A stretch of 64,000 nt of DNA from Melampsora larici-populina 98AG31 (Eukaryota > Basidiomycota > Pucciniomycetes > Pucciniales > Melampsoraceae). The DNA lies in contig NW_006768788.1 in assembly GCF_000204055.1 (NCBI RefSeq), positions 881,115 through 945,114 of the forward strand, given 5' to 3'. Positions within the stretch are counted from its first letter, which is position 1. Each line of letters begins with the position of its first letter. Below, one piece after another: positions 24,246 through 36,234 of the stretch. The notes beneath the pieces were generated by a model. That model was not told where the DNA came from. It was given only the letters and a program-made list of their open reading frames with translations, and searched no databases. The position numbers and the translations under genes are program-made.

Positions 24246-24481
24246 AGTGCCACCAATGCTCAATAACGGCAACAGCTCAGAATCCAGAAGCTACCCTGAT
24301 CCTGTGGCTTTTACATCCAATTGTCTAGCCCCCTCACCTTTGGGTAAATTTGTTTTTCTATAAGAACTGGGACCCTCCAAGGCTGCTCTCCGTTTCATCC
24401 CTCTCGTGCAAACCTGAATCATTTTGAATTTTTCCAAGTTGAAAGACCTCCTTCTTCTTCCTCTCTTCTTGTATGACCAAA

Positions 24482-25251
24482 ATGCTCCACGTCTTTCTTA
24501 AGCTCTCCATTCTCCTCTTTTCCTTGTTGATTCATGATGTGTTCGGCGCTACTAATACCAACGATCCTCCTCCGGTTGTTCATTCTTGTAACGGCAAGTT
24601 TAGAATACTCGGAGATCGAGCAGGTATGTGAGACCATTAAAAATCATCATTTGTTTAGCCCTTCAGCATCATCCGCGCTCAAGGCTAATCCAGACCGCTT
24701 TTATGATCGCTCATGTTCAAAGAATGCATCGGATCTGATGTTGTGCGTAACTGCGCGTATAAATCTTGCTGGCTTGCTGGTAAGTGGTTGAGAAACTAAT
24801 CTTGATTACCTTGAATGTTTCGATCTTGTAGTAAAGCTCATCACAAGCTTGATTTTGATTTATACCCATTTATCTCAGGTCATCAATACGTTCCAATGAC
24901 TGAATGCAAGCTCGCAAAATCAACCGACACAAGATTAAGTGGTCAACAATGTGCTCAATATGAATTCATAAACAGCGACCTGAGAAATGTTCATTTCAGT
25001 CAGTATCTTCAATTTCTCGACGAATTTATGGCCCAAACAAAAAGTGCCTTATTCCAAGATTGTTCTGTTTCAATCCAAAAATCCTCAGAGTGTAGGAATC
25101 CTGGTAATGTAGATTATCTGTGTCCTCCTAATGCCAATAATATTGGCAAAGTCTTGGGTCAGTTCGATTTTGTTTATACAATTTCAAAACAATAAATTAA
25201 CACAAACGACTTGATTTTCTTTCAGGATGTTCCGATTGCTATCCGGTATGA
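24482..25251 (+). CDS. putative small secreted cysteine-containing protein (effector-like)
   Basis: The first exon (24482-24623) encodes a clear signal peptide, MLHVFLKLSILLFSLLIHDV then FGA. Later exons hold SSALKANPDRFYDRSCSKNA and, from about 24833, AHHKLDFDLYPFISGHQYVP, MTECKLAKS, QQCAQYEF, FQDCSVSIQKSSEC and LCPPNANNIGKVLG; the last join (intron 25158-25224) gives CSDCYPV and a stop at 25251. The join between the second and third segments is not settled: the GTAAGT donor breaks the frame, while a GTGCGT donor upstream keeps it. The first intron would be only 43 nt. Signal peptide, cysteines, lineage restriction and a tandem decayed copy suit a rust secreted effector candidate. Function is unknown. 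Confidence 0.55.
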
Positions 25252-26073
25252 ATGACTGCACAAAAACTCCAGTCCTTGCTCGTCTCGTATCATTCCATAA
25301 AGAATATAAACAAAATCACTTCGAGAGCGGTTTTGTATGTTATGACTTATTTATCAAGACCTTGTCAAATTTAAAACGTTTAAGATGAGTTGAGCTGGTA
25401 AATAAAGGCAGCTTGAGATGTCTCCCGCCTCTCTATCCTACAAAAAAGAGGTCTTAATTGAGAGAACCTTTCCAATCATAATGAGAACTAGAAGAATCAT
25501 TCGGTTCAGGTCTGATCTTGAAACTTTTTTGAAAGATTATCAACGACTTTCAAAGAATGATACTGATGTTAGTCAAGGTGATGATATCCTGATCATTGAA
25601 ATATCATATTCGAAGCTTCTTTGTACATCTTTATCAAAATTCGATAGAATTCGATCTGTTCATTCATCGTTTTTCTTGCAGCCATTCTTGTAAGGCTTGC
25701 CTCCCCTAACAACTATAAATTGAAGAATTGAGTAGTCAAAACCTGATAAAATTTCCGATGGCCCATGGACTTTAAGATGATCACCAGCACATCTCAGAAT
25801 TCTACCTGATATTTTGAGGAATTGCCCTGTAAAAAATGAGGTTATGAACACTTGATTTTCCGCTAAGCTCTGCAAGAATGGCGACATGTAAGATCATTGA
25901 AAGTCTATATCTATTCATTTCATAAAAAATACAAATTCAATTGATTACAAACCAAACCAAGACCCAACTTAACTTTTAATTTTCTCAAACCCCCCAATGT
26001 TCCTATACTCATCCATTCCATTTCCATGATCCCCCCAGAAAAACCCCAATTCACCAATCCTCCAAACCCATAA
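25252..26073. other. intergenic, no supportable gene
   Basis: AT-rich DNA. A 91-codon open frame at 25418-25693 has no family signature and biased composition; I leave it unassigned. Confidence 0.4.
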
Positions 26074-29000
26074 TTATTCCGAACTTTTCAACCCTTCCAA
26101 AGTTCTCAACTCTTGTCCAATCGAAATAAATTTAATTAGTTGATTTTCAAATTTCAAATGATTAGAAAACCTCAAAGATCTTTTGAAATGATCTTCAAAA
26201 TTTTTCAACAAGAATTGATTTGGTAAACTTTTTAATGTATCTTGACAATCAAGTAAAGGTGTATATTTCTTTAATAAATTTCCAATTGATTTTTCTTTTT
26301 GTCTTTTACTATCTAATTCTTGATTTGTAGATGTTGAATTAATCATTAAATCTAATAAAATTAAAAGTAATTCTCTGGATTGATTTTCATCTTTTTTCTC
26401 TATATTGTTGTCATTATTATTCATCATCATAGGATGTGGTGTAGAAGTAGAAGTAAGTAATCCAGATCTTTCTAAAATATTTTTCACTTGATTTATATTT
26501 AATAACGATCCAGATCTAAGACAATATCTTTCACTCGAATCCAAATCTTGTAAAGTCACTGCAAGTAAAGAAAGTGCAGGTCTGTGAATCTTTAACTAAA
26601 TAAACCCCAATCGATCATCAAGAACAAGTCAATCAATCAAGACTTAAAGGACTAATCAAGTTATAAAAACTTACTTTAGAATAAGCCATAGCTCTTTCAA
26701 AAGCCATCATCTCAGAACACCCACCCATATCTTCCAAAGCACGTCTAACACTCGTCACATCATATCCATCATCCCCATTACGTTCCCAAGGATCCAAACA
26801 AACCATCAATTTCAATCTAGTTAAAATCGGATCATGATGACCAAACCTATCCAATGAATTAGGATCAGCTCTAGGTAATTCAACCAATTCCAAATGAACT
26901 TTTAACAGATAATCCACAAAATTTGGTACTTCTGAACCAGATGAAGTTTCCAAAAGATATCTATTAATTATTTTTCGAAATAATTCACTAATTGCCGAAT
27001 TCTGAGGTTTTCCATCAATTAATTGAGACTTCATTCCTTCTTTAAGTCTACCTAAGTATCCAAGAATCAAAGAAGTCCTTAACCGGCTTACATCCACATT
27101 CATAGCCACTTGTCTTTTCTTACTCCTTCTTGCAGAATAATTACGTAACACAAGATGTTCAAGATAAACTTCGACAACCTCTTCATTCACTTCTTTTAAT
27201 TTCTCTAAAGTTTCTTGTATGTCAATCGATTCAGAAACTAATGATTCAGTTAAAAGTTTGATAGACAAATTCCAATTATGTTTTGCTAACCAAATCGCGT
27301 AATGTGTCACCAAGTTTAATTGATTTGTTTTTTGTAATAAGTTGACCATTTGTCCCAATGGTTCGTTGAATGAATCATCCGCCCATTCTTTATCATGAAG
27401 TCTATTCGCCAAAGAAGATCAAACCAGCGTAATTATTTAGTGGATCTGAAGAGATAATCAAAGAGGATCTAGATTCATACCTTGACCAAGTTTCCAATAC
27501 TTTTGGAAGATTATTCAATCTATAATACAATTCACCTAAAAGTGTAAAACATTGATTTTTTTGTAAAATGATCTCTAATTCTTCTGGTATACAAGTATTA
27601 GGTCTCTCAAGTAACAATTTCAACTCTCTGTAAGAATCTTGATCATTTCCTCTTCTTTCAGCTAAGAGTTCAGCCAGAGCAGTATCTACAATCTGGAGAA
27701 ATAACATAGAATATCATCAGTATCACCGTAAATTTGGAAGAAAAACAAGTCTGGAGAAAACTTAACAGTATCAAGATGTCGATTTGAAAGACTTGCACCA
27801 CCATTTAATAATCTATCACGTTTCCAACGACGTAAATAAGATAAAACCATCAATTTCGATTTTTCTAATAAGACGGCTTTCAAATCCATCGTCGAAGCTG
27901 CATTTTCTACATCTGGTTTGATATGAGGTGAATAATTTCGTACTAGATTCCCCATAACTTTTAGTCAATGATCCACAACCAATGGAAAATAGAACATGAT
28001 AGAAAGAGGAAGAGATTCGACAGATCGTTGAGAAATTAAAGAATCGGATCATTTCAAGAGGAAGGGTATATTAAGAAAAGTGATGAGATGAAAGAATCAT
28101 TTACTCACTTATCGCATTAGCACTTTTAATCTCTTTTATCAGTGTTTCTAAGCCACGGTATACATCTACTTCATCATCTTGAGCTACCACATTGGCTCTC
28201 AAGTAAGGAAACAATTCAATCAACACCCGTGGATCTCCTTTTCCTTTAAACCATAATTCTCCAGCTTCTTGGAATTTAGTTTCTACTAGATGATGTAATG
28301 CGATTTTTTGATATATATAGTAAATTCGAATCATGAAGTCTTTGTGACCTGTAGATCCTAAGCGGGACGTGGATTGATAAGATCTAGAAGAGTAAGGTGA
28401 GGTGTTTTCATTCATGCTTTTGGCCACGGTAGATTCGACTAATCGAAGTGCATCATCCCAACGAAGACTAGAAATAAGAGATTCCACCTGGGTCAAAAAA
28501 GGTTTAGTACACAGCGCATGAACCGAATCTCTTCCAACCAATAAAAGTGAAGATTGACACGCCGGAACTTCATTTGATTTATAAGATGAATTCCTATGAT
28601 GTGGTATAGTCGGTGTAGTAGGACTAGAGAGATCTTGAGGTTGATTTGAAGAGAATCGAGATTTGATTAATTCGAAATCAGAATCAAATGATTTACCCGG
28701 AAGAGAAAGTCCGAATTTAGTGGATGATAATGTTCTAGGCTCTAATCCAATAGGAAGTTCAATAGTTTGTAAAAGTTCTTGTGTTTCTAATGAATGAATT
28801 TCAATTGTTCCATTGAAGAGTAAAGCTAGCACATGAGTTTCATCTACTGAAATACTTCTTGGATTCGAGAGCCATTCCAAAGTACCACGACACGGATCAC
28901 CAGTTGAAGAAACAAAGACACCTAAACAGGTTGTACCAGTATGAGAAGCAATAAGAAATTCATCTGAATTAGGTATAGCTGACATAGAAGGCCTATGTTG

Positions 29001-29943
29001 TGAACTGAGTTGTTGATTTGGATCATTATTAGATTGAGAAATCGGTAAAAGTGGAATCAGATTGGCTACAGATTGATTTAAAGAAACTAAATAATATTGT
29101 TCTATATCAGATAAAAGTAGAACTGAACGTCTAAGAATCCCATTAAAAGCTGCAGAAGTAAATGAAACTTCATGAATTTGTTGAATTCCGCTTTCTTGTA
29201 AATAATAAAGATGGATAGTTTTTTTCTTGATCACACACATCGTTATATCTGTTTCTTGAGGTAGATTATCAAATGTATCTTCATCTAGAGTGACAGCTGA
29301 AACACCTCTGATGGTAGGAAATCCAGGTAGAGGATCTAAATCATTGATGGAATGAAAACTGACAGCTCCCTCTAGTCAATAAAATGATCGATATTTAGAA
29401 AAAGGAAAGTTGAGATTAGAGGTTGCTCATTCAAGAATGAATAAGAATTTGAAGTTAACGAAGATCGACACCTGATAGAATGACCGCCATTGAGATGATA
29501 GGAATCAAAATCAGCTTCTCCACTGGTTTTGATTTGGTGGTCTCAGTTGAAGGAAAGACATGATGATCTTGAAAACAATTTGCTTCAAGGTGTCCGTCGA
29601 GTAGATCTGAAGTTTCAGAGTGTTTAGTTCCAGTTGGCGATTTTGATGAAATCGGACTACTCAGTGAAGTGGAAGTAGTAGGTGAGATTGATTGCGATTC
29701 TAAACGGTTTATCGGAGAGCTGGGGTTTGATTGATTGATTTGCTTTGCGGGTTTGATATCGAAACCTTTGACTCGACCTTCATTTGAACCGATCCATAGG
29801 AAAGAATGATAACCATCTACGGATTTGACCACTGGGCTTTTAGAAGATGAAGCTGTTGATGAAGCTGATTGGATTGAGAAGACAGGTTTGATCAATGTTC
29901 TGAGCTGATATATCGAATCGGTTGACTTTGAAGTAGTAGCCAT
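26074..29943 (-). CDS. Vps39/Vam6 or Vps3/TGFBRAP1-family HOPS/CORVET tethering subunit
   Basis: Six exons (29943-29472, 29371-28109, 27957-27767, 27692-27481, 27401-26675, 26595-26074) give 1,128 residues. The N-terminal third is a citron-homology (CNH) beta-propeller: FLWIGSNEGRVKGFDI, then FHSINDLDPLPGFPTIRGVS and VTLDED after splicing, and TMCVIKKKTIHLYYL. It is interrupted by Ser/Thr-rich loops. The rest is alpha-solenoid: HHLVETKFQEAGELWFKGKG (a clathrin-repeat-like block), then SYLRRWKRDRLL, CFTLLGELYYRLNNLPKVLE and LKLMVCLDPWERNGDDGYDV. Members bind Rab5 or Rab7 and tether endosomes or vacuoles. The sequence alone does not separate Vps39 (HOPS) from Vps3 (CORVET). The first ATG is at 29943; an upstream TTG in frame is not used here. 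Confidence 0.8.
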
Positions 29944-31969
29944 CAAGTTCGACAAAGTAGGAATTCGATGAAGATTAATCGATCAATGGTAAACAACTCA
30001 ACAAATCTATGTAAACCGATCAACTGTATGCGCACCATCTCATTGCAGAAAACCATGACCGATCGGGTCGGGCACTCATCACACCCGGGTATCTCGATGA
30101 TTACACATGTAACATAACTCAAACTGCAAGTACATATATGTAATCATCAAAAATTCAACTCTTTGCAACCATCAAAGAAAGTAAACATAACAAAGTCCCT
30201 CACCAAAGGCCCGAGCTGGGGCGGTGTCCATTGAAGCCTGCAGAGAGGGACTTACTAGAAGTCCTCTTTAGTTGTTTTTTGAATCTTCCAGCTTCCATCC
30301 TGGATAAATCCACCTGTTTGTCATTATGAATGTTGTTCAGACCATCTTCTACATGTGTTGAGCCCACCATGATCCCAGGAAAAAGGCCTGAAAAGTCTTT
30401 CCATGAGCTCATTTTTCAAGTGCTTATGTCCCACTAGTAAGTGGGAGGACGGCCTGTATTTACACTGTACCATCTACGTCATTTGGAGAATATGACTATG
30501 TATGTCAGAAAGTCCAAAACATGTTTGTTGTCATTCTGAGCAGTTTGAGAAATACAATTTCAACTCTCCATGGACTTCATCTGAACTCAAAGCGCTCTAT
30601 CATCCTTGAGTTCTTAAGCTTGGTTACCGTTCCAAATTTGTACAAAAACACATATACCCAAGTGATGTATCTCTTTCTAATTCTTTGATCGAGTGGAGTA
30701 ACCAAATTCAAACAAGTACCTCTTTGGTATTCACTTGCAACTTCAATTCCACTTGCCCTATATATAAGCCCTGGCAAGGCCTTAAAATCTCTATGTGTTC
30801 AACATGATTATTGATTCAAGGGAGCTAAGGAGGCAAAAAAGGGATTGAGAGTTTTGTCAACAGCAGAAAATCATGCTCAAAAAGCTTTGGAAAAGAGCCA
30901 CAATGTGTTGTAGCATCCTACCAAGTATCTGGTAGAACACACTGCCCACATTCCCCAAGAACTGAGGCTACAAGGATGTGTATAAAATGATTCTAAACAA
31001 CGGATTTATAAATGAGGGCAGTGAGAACATGCAAAAACAACTTGAGAGGATTTAAGCTGTGGAGTTCTCAAGCCAAAAAACAGCAATTAGTTGTAACTGT
31101 CTCTCTGCAGGATCTGAGGGACACCGCAAGGGGGACTTTCTTAAGTTAACAAAGAAAGTGAGCATCAGAAGACTTGTGCAACCCGTTCACCGCCCACTGG
31201 CAGGATAGATTCCAATTTGTGAAGTCCCTGCGCAGTCAAGACAGCATACCTCATGAGGCCAAAAGCATTCAATTAACCAATCCCAACAGAGAAGGCAATA
31301 GATTGGATGATTGGTAATATCATCCTTTTACCAAAGTGGCACAAGTCAATTTTAGCTTTGGGCCCATTGTTCATATTAGAAAGACACAAAACTGTAAGGG
31401 TCAGGTGGATGTGAGGGATATGTGTGGTTCTGGGATTATGGAAGGATGTGACAGGTAGCACAATTCATCCCCCCTTACTATATTATCTTGCTTTGTGGAT
31501 TCTTTCTCTTTGAATTTTGTGTGTACCTTTTGATGTGTTTCTTCAGTTGTGCTGTTTCTGACTGGCAAGTTGCTGGACTAGCAATGGAACAAGGCGATTT
31601 GAATAAATCCCAGCTTGTCTAGCGCTTGCACCAACTGTAGTGTACCTCATGGTGAGGGGAGATAACACTCCCCTCACAAAAACCCATGTCTTTGATAGAT
31701 AAATCATTGAGGTTGATGTGAGGTAGCAACATGTGTCTTGGATAGATCATCAAATTCAATGTGGGGTAGATGCATATGATCATGATGATCATATGCCAAA
31801 CTCTAATTAATCAGGGAGTGGCTGTCCAGTGTTATTGAATTGAAAATATGTGAAGATACTTTGAAATCAAAATGTACACAAAGTCACTTTGCCCAATCCC
31901 TAATGTTTGGTGTGATGAGATGAGATGATAAGCTACTGCAACAATGGGAGATGCTCTAAGTCTACTGTA
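29944..31969. other. gene-poor intergenic region
   Basis: About 2 kb without a recognisable gene. A 70-codon minus-strand open frame (30200-30412) has no family signature. A CTATATATAAG box at about 30756-30766 is TATA-like but no gene follows it. The right edge carries the hairpin at 31949-31981. Confidence 0.4.
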
Positions 31970-31981
31970 CTTAGAGCATCC
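31949..31981. repeat. hairpin of two back-to-back transposon-like ends
   Basis: AGATGCTCTAAG, 9 bp of TCTACTGTA, then CTTAGAGCATC form an 11-bp stem. The right half is the start of the 31970-33781 element; the left half looks like the end of a second, related element whose other end I did not find. Confidence 0.5.
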
Positions 31982-32229
31982 ACTATGGGCATGGTAACCA
32001 AGTGATTCAAAGTAAGATTACCACTAAAGTACAGCAAGGTCCACTATGGACCAGTTTTAGACTTGTGGTCCGTAAAACTGTGTCAAATTGTGTATCCCAC
32101 CTGTTTGAATTCACAAAGGCCTGCAACTTGATTTATTGTAGACTTTTGGCGCATTGAATTGGTCAAAAGCCGTACATCCAGCTTCCACACCCAACACCTT
32201 CACTTGACAACTTCCCTCTGACCTCAAGA

Positions 32230-32613
32230 CAACCCTGGGCCAGCAACACAGATGTTGCGTGCGGCGCTGCGGTTGCATTGCGGTTTTTCTGACCGCACCA
32301 CACCGTAGACTTAATTTCTATGTTGCGGCCTGACCTGCAGTGCAACAAGATCACTCAAATTGTTATTTTTTGGGGGCCACAACAACGTTTGTTGCGTTGC
32401 TGCCCCCAAAAACTTACAAATCGGTGTTTTTTTGGCGCTGTTGCGCCTGTTGCGTTGTGCAACGGTTGAGGCAGCACGCAACCTAGCCTTGACTTTTGTT
32501 GTTGTGGTACTTCCCGCAACACAGTGTCTGCTGCTTGTTGGTGTTGTGTGTTGTGGAGCAACACATCAAAAAACAGGTGTGCTGTGGCGCGTTGCGTTGC
32601 TGGCACAGGGTTG
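32230..32613. mobile_element. MITE, 384 bp, with 7-bp target duplication
   Basis: Ends CAACCCTGGGCCAGCAAC (left) and, reverse complemented, CAACCCTGTGCCAGCAAC (right) match at 17 of 18 positions. CTCAAGA directly flanks both sides (32223-32229 and 32614-32620). The interior is dense in TTGC/GCAAC motifs on both strands. No coding capacity. The duplication length is close to the 8 bp of hAT elements, but the family is not settled. Confidence 0.8.
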
Positions 32614-33261
32614 CTCAAGATACCAAAATATCAACAGTGGGTCCTCCCTCTGAACCTTTCAAATCATGCCATGCTATTTTTTTTAAGAAAAGTGAGCTCT
32701 CCTGATTGATTTTACTGAAATCAAGCAAGACATTCTTGTTGCTCATGCTCCACATATGAAGCCCAAAGTTGACAGGCATCAATCTGTCTGGTCACAAGAG
32801 CAGTCATTGGCGAGGATTGAGTTGCATGAGGTGGGTAAGATACAATACTTTGATCAGTGATTTTGCTATTGGGTTTAGCTTGTTCCAAGAGTATTATTGT
32901 TGGTAAATCAGAAAGTAAAGCAGCTTGTAGTTCATTTCATGTGTTTACCAATTTAGTTGTCATCCACACAATTACACTTTTCAATCAGGAACACAAAACT
33001 TACAATGAAACACCCTCATGATACACCACAGGGTAACTTTTTGTTGGAATACTGGCAAAAATTTGGTTGTGTCACAATCTGCCTGAATGCTGGACAAAAA
33101 ATCAGTGTTTGGCCAGACAATACCAGCTGATTTCTGGTCAGGAGATCAGCCTTTTGACAAGAAAACAGCTGGTTACCCGCCATTTGGTCTGGTGAGAGAT
33201 TGACCAGCCTTTTGGCAAGCAAAAGACAGCAAAAGGAGCTGTCTTCATGAACCAACTTGCA

Positions 33262-33370
33262 CCATGTCCGTGTGGTGTTTGCCCGTCAACAAGCAGACAC
33301 AAGTCACCTTTGAGCCTCAAAGGCAGTCTACGTGTGCTTGTTGTTGGGAAACTGCCACAAGGACATGGTG
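33262..33370. repeat. imperfect inverted repeat
   Basis: ACCATGTCCGTGTGGTGTTT...AACAAGCAGACAC is followed after about 25 bp by GTGTGCTTGTTGTTGGGAAA...AAGGACATGGT, giving arms of roughly 40 bp that could fold. It lies inside the 1.8-kb candidate element. Confidence 0.55.
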
Positions 33371-33781
33371 TTGATCCCATGAAATTGAATTTGGTTCTGT
33401 GCATTTGCCTCCCTTTTTTATCTTGACAACAGGAGAGCTCCTAGAATCCATTCTTTGGTCTGGGAGCTCCTCCCCATCCTCCCTGACATCAATGCCTCAA
33501 CCCACAAGGGTTGGATGGCATTGCTATGGGAGGGAACAAAGAGCTTTGCTTGATCAGCTCCCCAATGATTGACAGCATACAAACCTGTCTTGGAGACTGT
33601 CTGTAGGCTGCCAGATGGCCCATCCAACAGCGGTCAGGCAATCTTGCTTTTTGACGGCAGCTCCCGCCACTGACCATCTGGTGGCGGACGTCCACCACCA
33701 AGCCAATCTTGCCACGTGATGGTAATCCATGCCTGCCAAATGACGGTATGGATTACCCTGTGGTGTAGTGGATGCTCTAAG

Positions 33782-34129
33782 ACCTTGCAGCAGTGGCACA
33801 TCAGTTGCTACATGTTACAAGTTTGGGAAGATGAAAAGAATTGTACTTGTTTGAAGGAAGAAATATTTTGATTCCTCAAGAAAAAATTACTGTACATTGT
33901 ACGCAAGCACGAGGTGGACCACTTTTCTCTTTGCTCCAGATCAAAATCTTGGGTAGGGAGAAGTGTACAAGAGAGCATGCAAGAATGCTCCCTGCATAAG
34001 AGGCATCTCTCAGTTTATATGTATGTTGTACAACATATGTGACTTAATCGAGTTTGTCGTATGTAAGTCTCTCGCCCAACGTCTCGCGAGGGCGCGAGCG
34101 CGGGACCTTTGAAGTTTGCGGTGATGAAT
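33782..34129. other. flank of the Copia insertion
   Basis: No gene. It ends in TGAAT (34125-34129), the left target duplication of the Copia element. Confidence 0.5.
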
Positions 34130-34367
34130 TGTAAGAGTCACATGATCCTGGGCACGACTGCGGCACAGACATCACGTGCTCAGTCAACAAAACCCATCAA
34201 CTTGCTCTGAGATTCCACATCATCATTGTGGAATCCAAAGCCTATTTTCATACTTATGCGTTTTTTCTATCTTTCTATTGTTCACTACAGGTACTTTATC
34301 ATCATTGTGGAATCCAAAGCCTATTTTCATACTTATGCGTTTTTCTATCTTTCTATTGTTCACTACA
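34130..34367 (+). repeat. Copia 5' LTR
   Basis: 238 bp, TGTAAGAGTC...CACTACA. Inside, a unit containing CATCATTGTGGAATCC to CACTACA occurs twice (from 34220 and from 34299, 79-bp period). GATTCCACA/TGTGGAATC forms a perfect 9-bp hairpin at about 34211-34235. Confidence 0.93.
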
Positions 34368-34384
34368 GGTTATGAGCCCGCGCT
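34368..34384 (+). other. primer-binding site, half-tRNA initiator-Met type
   Basis: GGTTATGAGCCCGCGCT directly follows the LTR. GTTATGAGCCC is complementary to the anticodon stem-loop of eukaryotic initiator tRNA-Met (GGGCTCATAAC), not to its 3' end. Drosophila copia is known to prime from such a 5' half of initiator tRNA-Met. Confidence 0.7.
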
Positions 34385-34412
34385 CTAGATCTTGACGATA
34401 CGGCTGACCTGA

Positions 34413-36014
34413 ATGAGAACACGGAATCAAGATTATGCTGCTAATCCTCGATCTCCGCCAAAACGTAGAAAACGAACTCAACGCAATAATCAACCTTTAC
34501 AAGAACCTGAAATAAGTGCTCCGATTGAAAATCCACAAACGTTATCTTATAATCTTTCTTCATTACCACCAATACCGCCCTCTCCACTTAACTTTAACAT
34601 ATCCACTCTACCTCCGTTACCAGACTCTCCACTAGACTCTCCGATTACATCTTCGTACTCTCCCCACTCACCATTAGACTCACCTACTGTTCACCCGCAA
34701 TTTCTTGTATATTCGATATACATCTCTGATTCACCGGAATTCCCAGATTCCACTGCGTTTAATCCTCTACCCGACTCTGCTGCACTACCTACTTCCCCGA
34801 TATTACTCAATCCTGCTGACTCCGATTCGGAGATCATTCTAAAGTTCTCACGACTCAACTTAACATCAAATACTGACTACGTTACTGCTAGACCTATCAA
34901 GCCATACCCTACGTTACCTGAGAATCCTTTCGAACACACCGAGCGACTCTACAACTCAAACCCTGTGACCTTCCCAGCAAGATACTTCATCTCCAACATG
35001 TCTACTGAATCGAAATCACAATCTACGAACAATACGTTAACGGCTCAAGATATCTTGGAGGCCCGCGAAAACCTCAGCGATGAGATCAAATTTGATCACT
35101 TATCTACGAACGGATCAAACTTCATTGATTGGAAGAAGAACACAGCAAGAGCAATCAAAGCACTGATCGGCATTAAGAACTATTGGGATGAAAAATTACC
35201 GGTGTCCAATTACTTAGACAGAAAACGAGATGCGTTAGCGGCTAGTGTAATCAACAACACAATCCATGCGACCCTGAAGAACGTGACGGACGACGCGGAC
35301 TCGGCGTACGAAGCCATGGAAGCTCTACAGAATCACTTCAGGAAAGGAGGCCGAACTGCTCAATTCTCACTTTTTAATAGGCTGATTAACCTACGTTTAG
35401 ACCTAAATGAAACTGAAATGATAAATCATATGTCAAAAGTTGATGTGATCGTAGCTGAAATAGAATCTACTGGATTTATTTGGAACTCAGACTCAATCAA
35501 AGGCTTATTTTATCAAATTGTAATGCCTCCCGAGATGACTAAAGAGATTAATAAAGACTTAGATAACAAATACGACAAATCTAATCCTAACTACAAATTG
35601 AAAGATGTGAAATCAGCAATCCAAATCTATTTAGCTCGTGAAAGAACAGCCACAGAAACAATCACAATCAACAACATCAGTACTCAAATGCAGATGATGG
35701 CAGTCAACTCCACACCACGAAGCTTCACACCGAGCAGTCAGTCTACGCCTATACGCAATTATCAACAAAATCAATGTTTTGCGACACCTAACAGATTGAT
35801 TCAAAAAATAGATCCTATCAGATGGCAACGAGGACCTCCAGCCTGGACAAAGAACGATAATGAAAGAAAAAACTCAGTCGATCGACCATTAGATATCCCG
35901 AGTTCAGCCGTTGGAGGTGTGAAAGCAGGCCTACTTCAATGTTTCTTCTGTGGTAGTTTTGGTCACACGTACAGTGCGGGTGGTTGTAAACCTTATGACG
36001 GCAACAGTGATCGA
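34413..36014 (+). CDS. Copia gag-pol, 5' part (Gag and zinc knuckle), interrupted
   Basis: 534 codons up to the insertion point. The first 190 residues are Pro/Ser-rich and unusual in length. A UBN2/DUF4219-type Gag follows (FDHLSTNGSNFIDWKKNTAR at about 228-247, with a helical region after). Near the end is a zinc knuckle CFFCGSFGHTYSAGGC of form CX2CX4HX6C, two residues longer than the usual CX4HX4C spacing. The codon CGA at 36012-36014 is the left target duplication of the CACTA element. Joined at 43873 the frame continues without change. An N-terminal ATG further in (MSTESKSQ, codon 196) could be an alternative start. Confidence 0.85.
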
Positions 36015-36172
36015 CACCCCGGGCAAACAGGCGACGCTACATATGAAGCGTCGCCCTGACGCCCCGGGGCCGGGCCTGAGGCGTCAGATATCATATGTAG
36101 CAGAGTCTGTAAGGGTCAGCTGTTAGTATGTAGCGTCACACACACTAGATTGGCGTCAGCTACTTTCGCCTC
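36015..36172. repeat. CACTA left terminal inverted repeat
   Basis: 158 bp, identical to the reverse complement of 43712-43869. GC-rich first half with the palindrome GCCCCGGGGC, then repeated CATATGTAGC and GTATGTAGCGTC motifs. The 158-bp length is well beyond the usual 10-50 bp for CACTA ends. Confidence 0.93.
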
Positions 36173-36234
36173 CCAATAATCAACGTCACCATTATCCTAT
36201 TGACTCTACCTCATCATCAACTTGCTCTTTCATT

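Larger units (their letters stand above)
31970..33781. mobile_element. candidate nonautonomous DNA transposon, 1.8 kb
   Basis: CTTAGAGCATCCACTA at 31970-31985 is matched exactly by its reverse complement at 33766-33781. The body has no intact ORF and several internal hairpins: GGTAATCCAT/ATGGATTACC near 33720-33756, and a larger one at 33262-33370. No clear target duplication flanks it, so superfamily and boundaries are uncertain. It contains the 384-bp element at 32230-32613. Confidence 0.5.

Noticed and set aside
32360..32709. Overlapping Cys/Val-rich ORFs near 32.4-32.7 kb
   Set aside because: They lie in the GCAAC-dense MITE and are open on both strands because of its composition.
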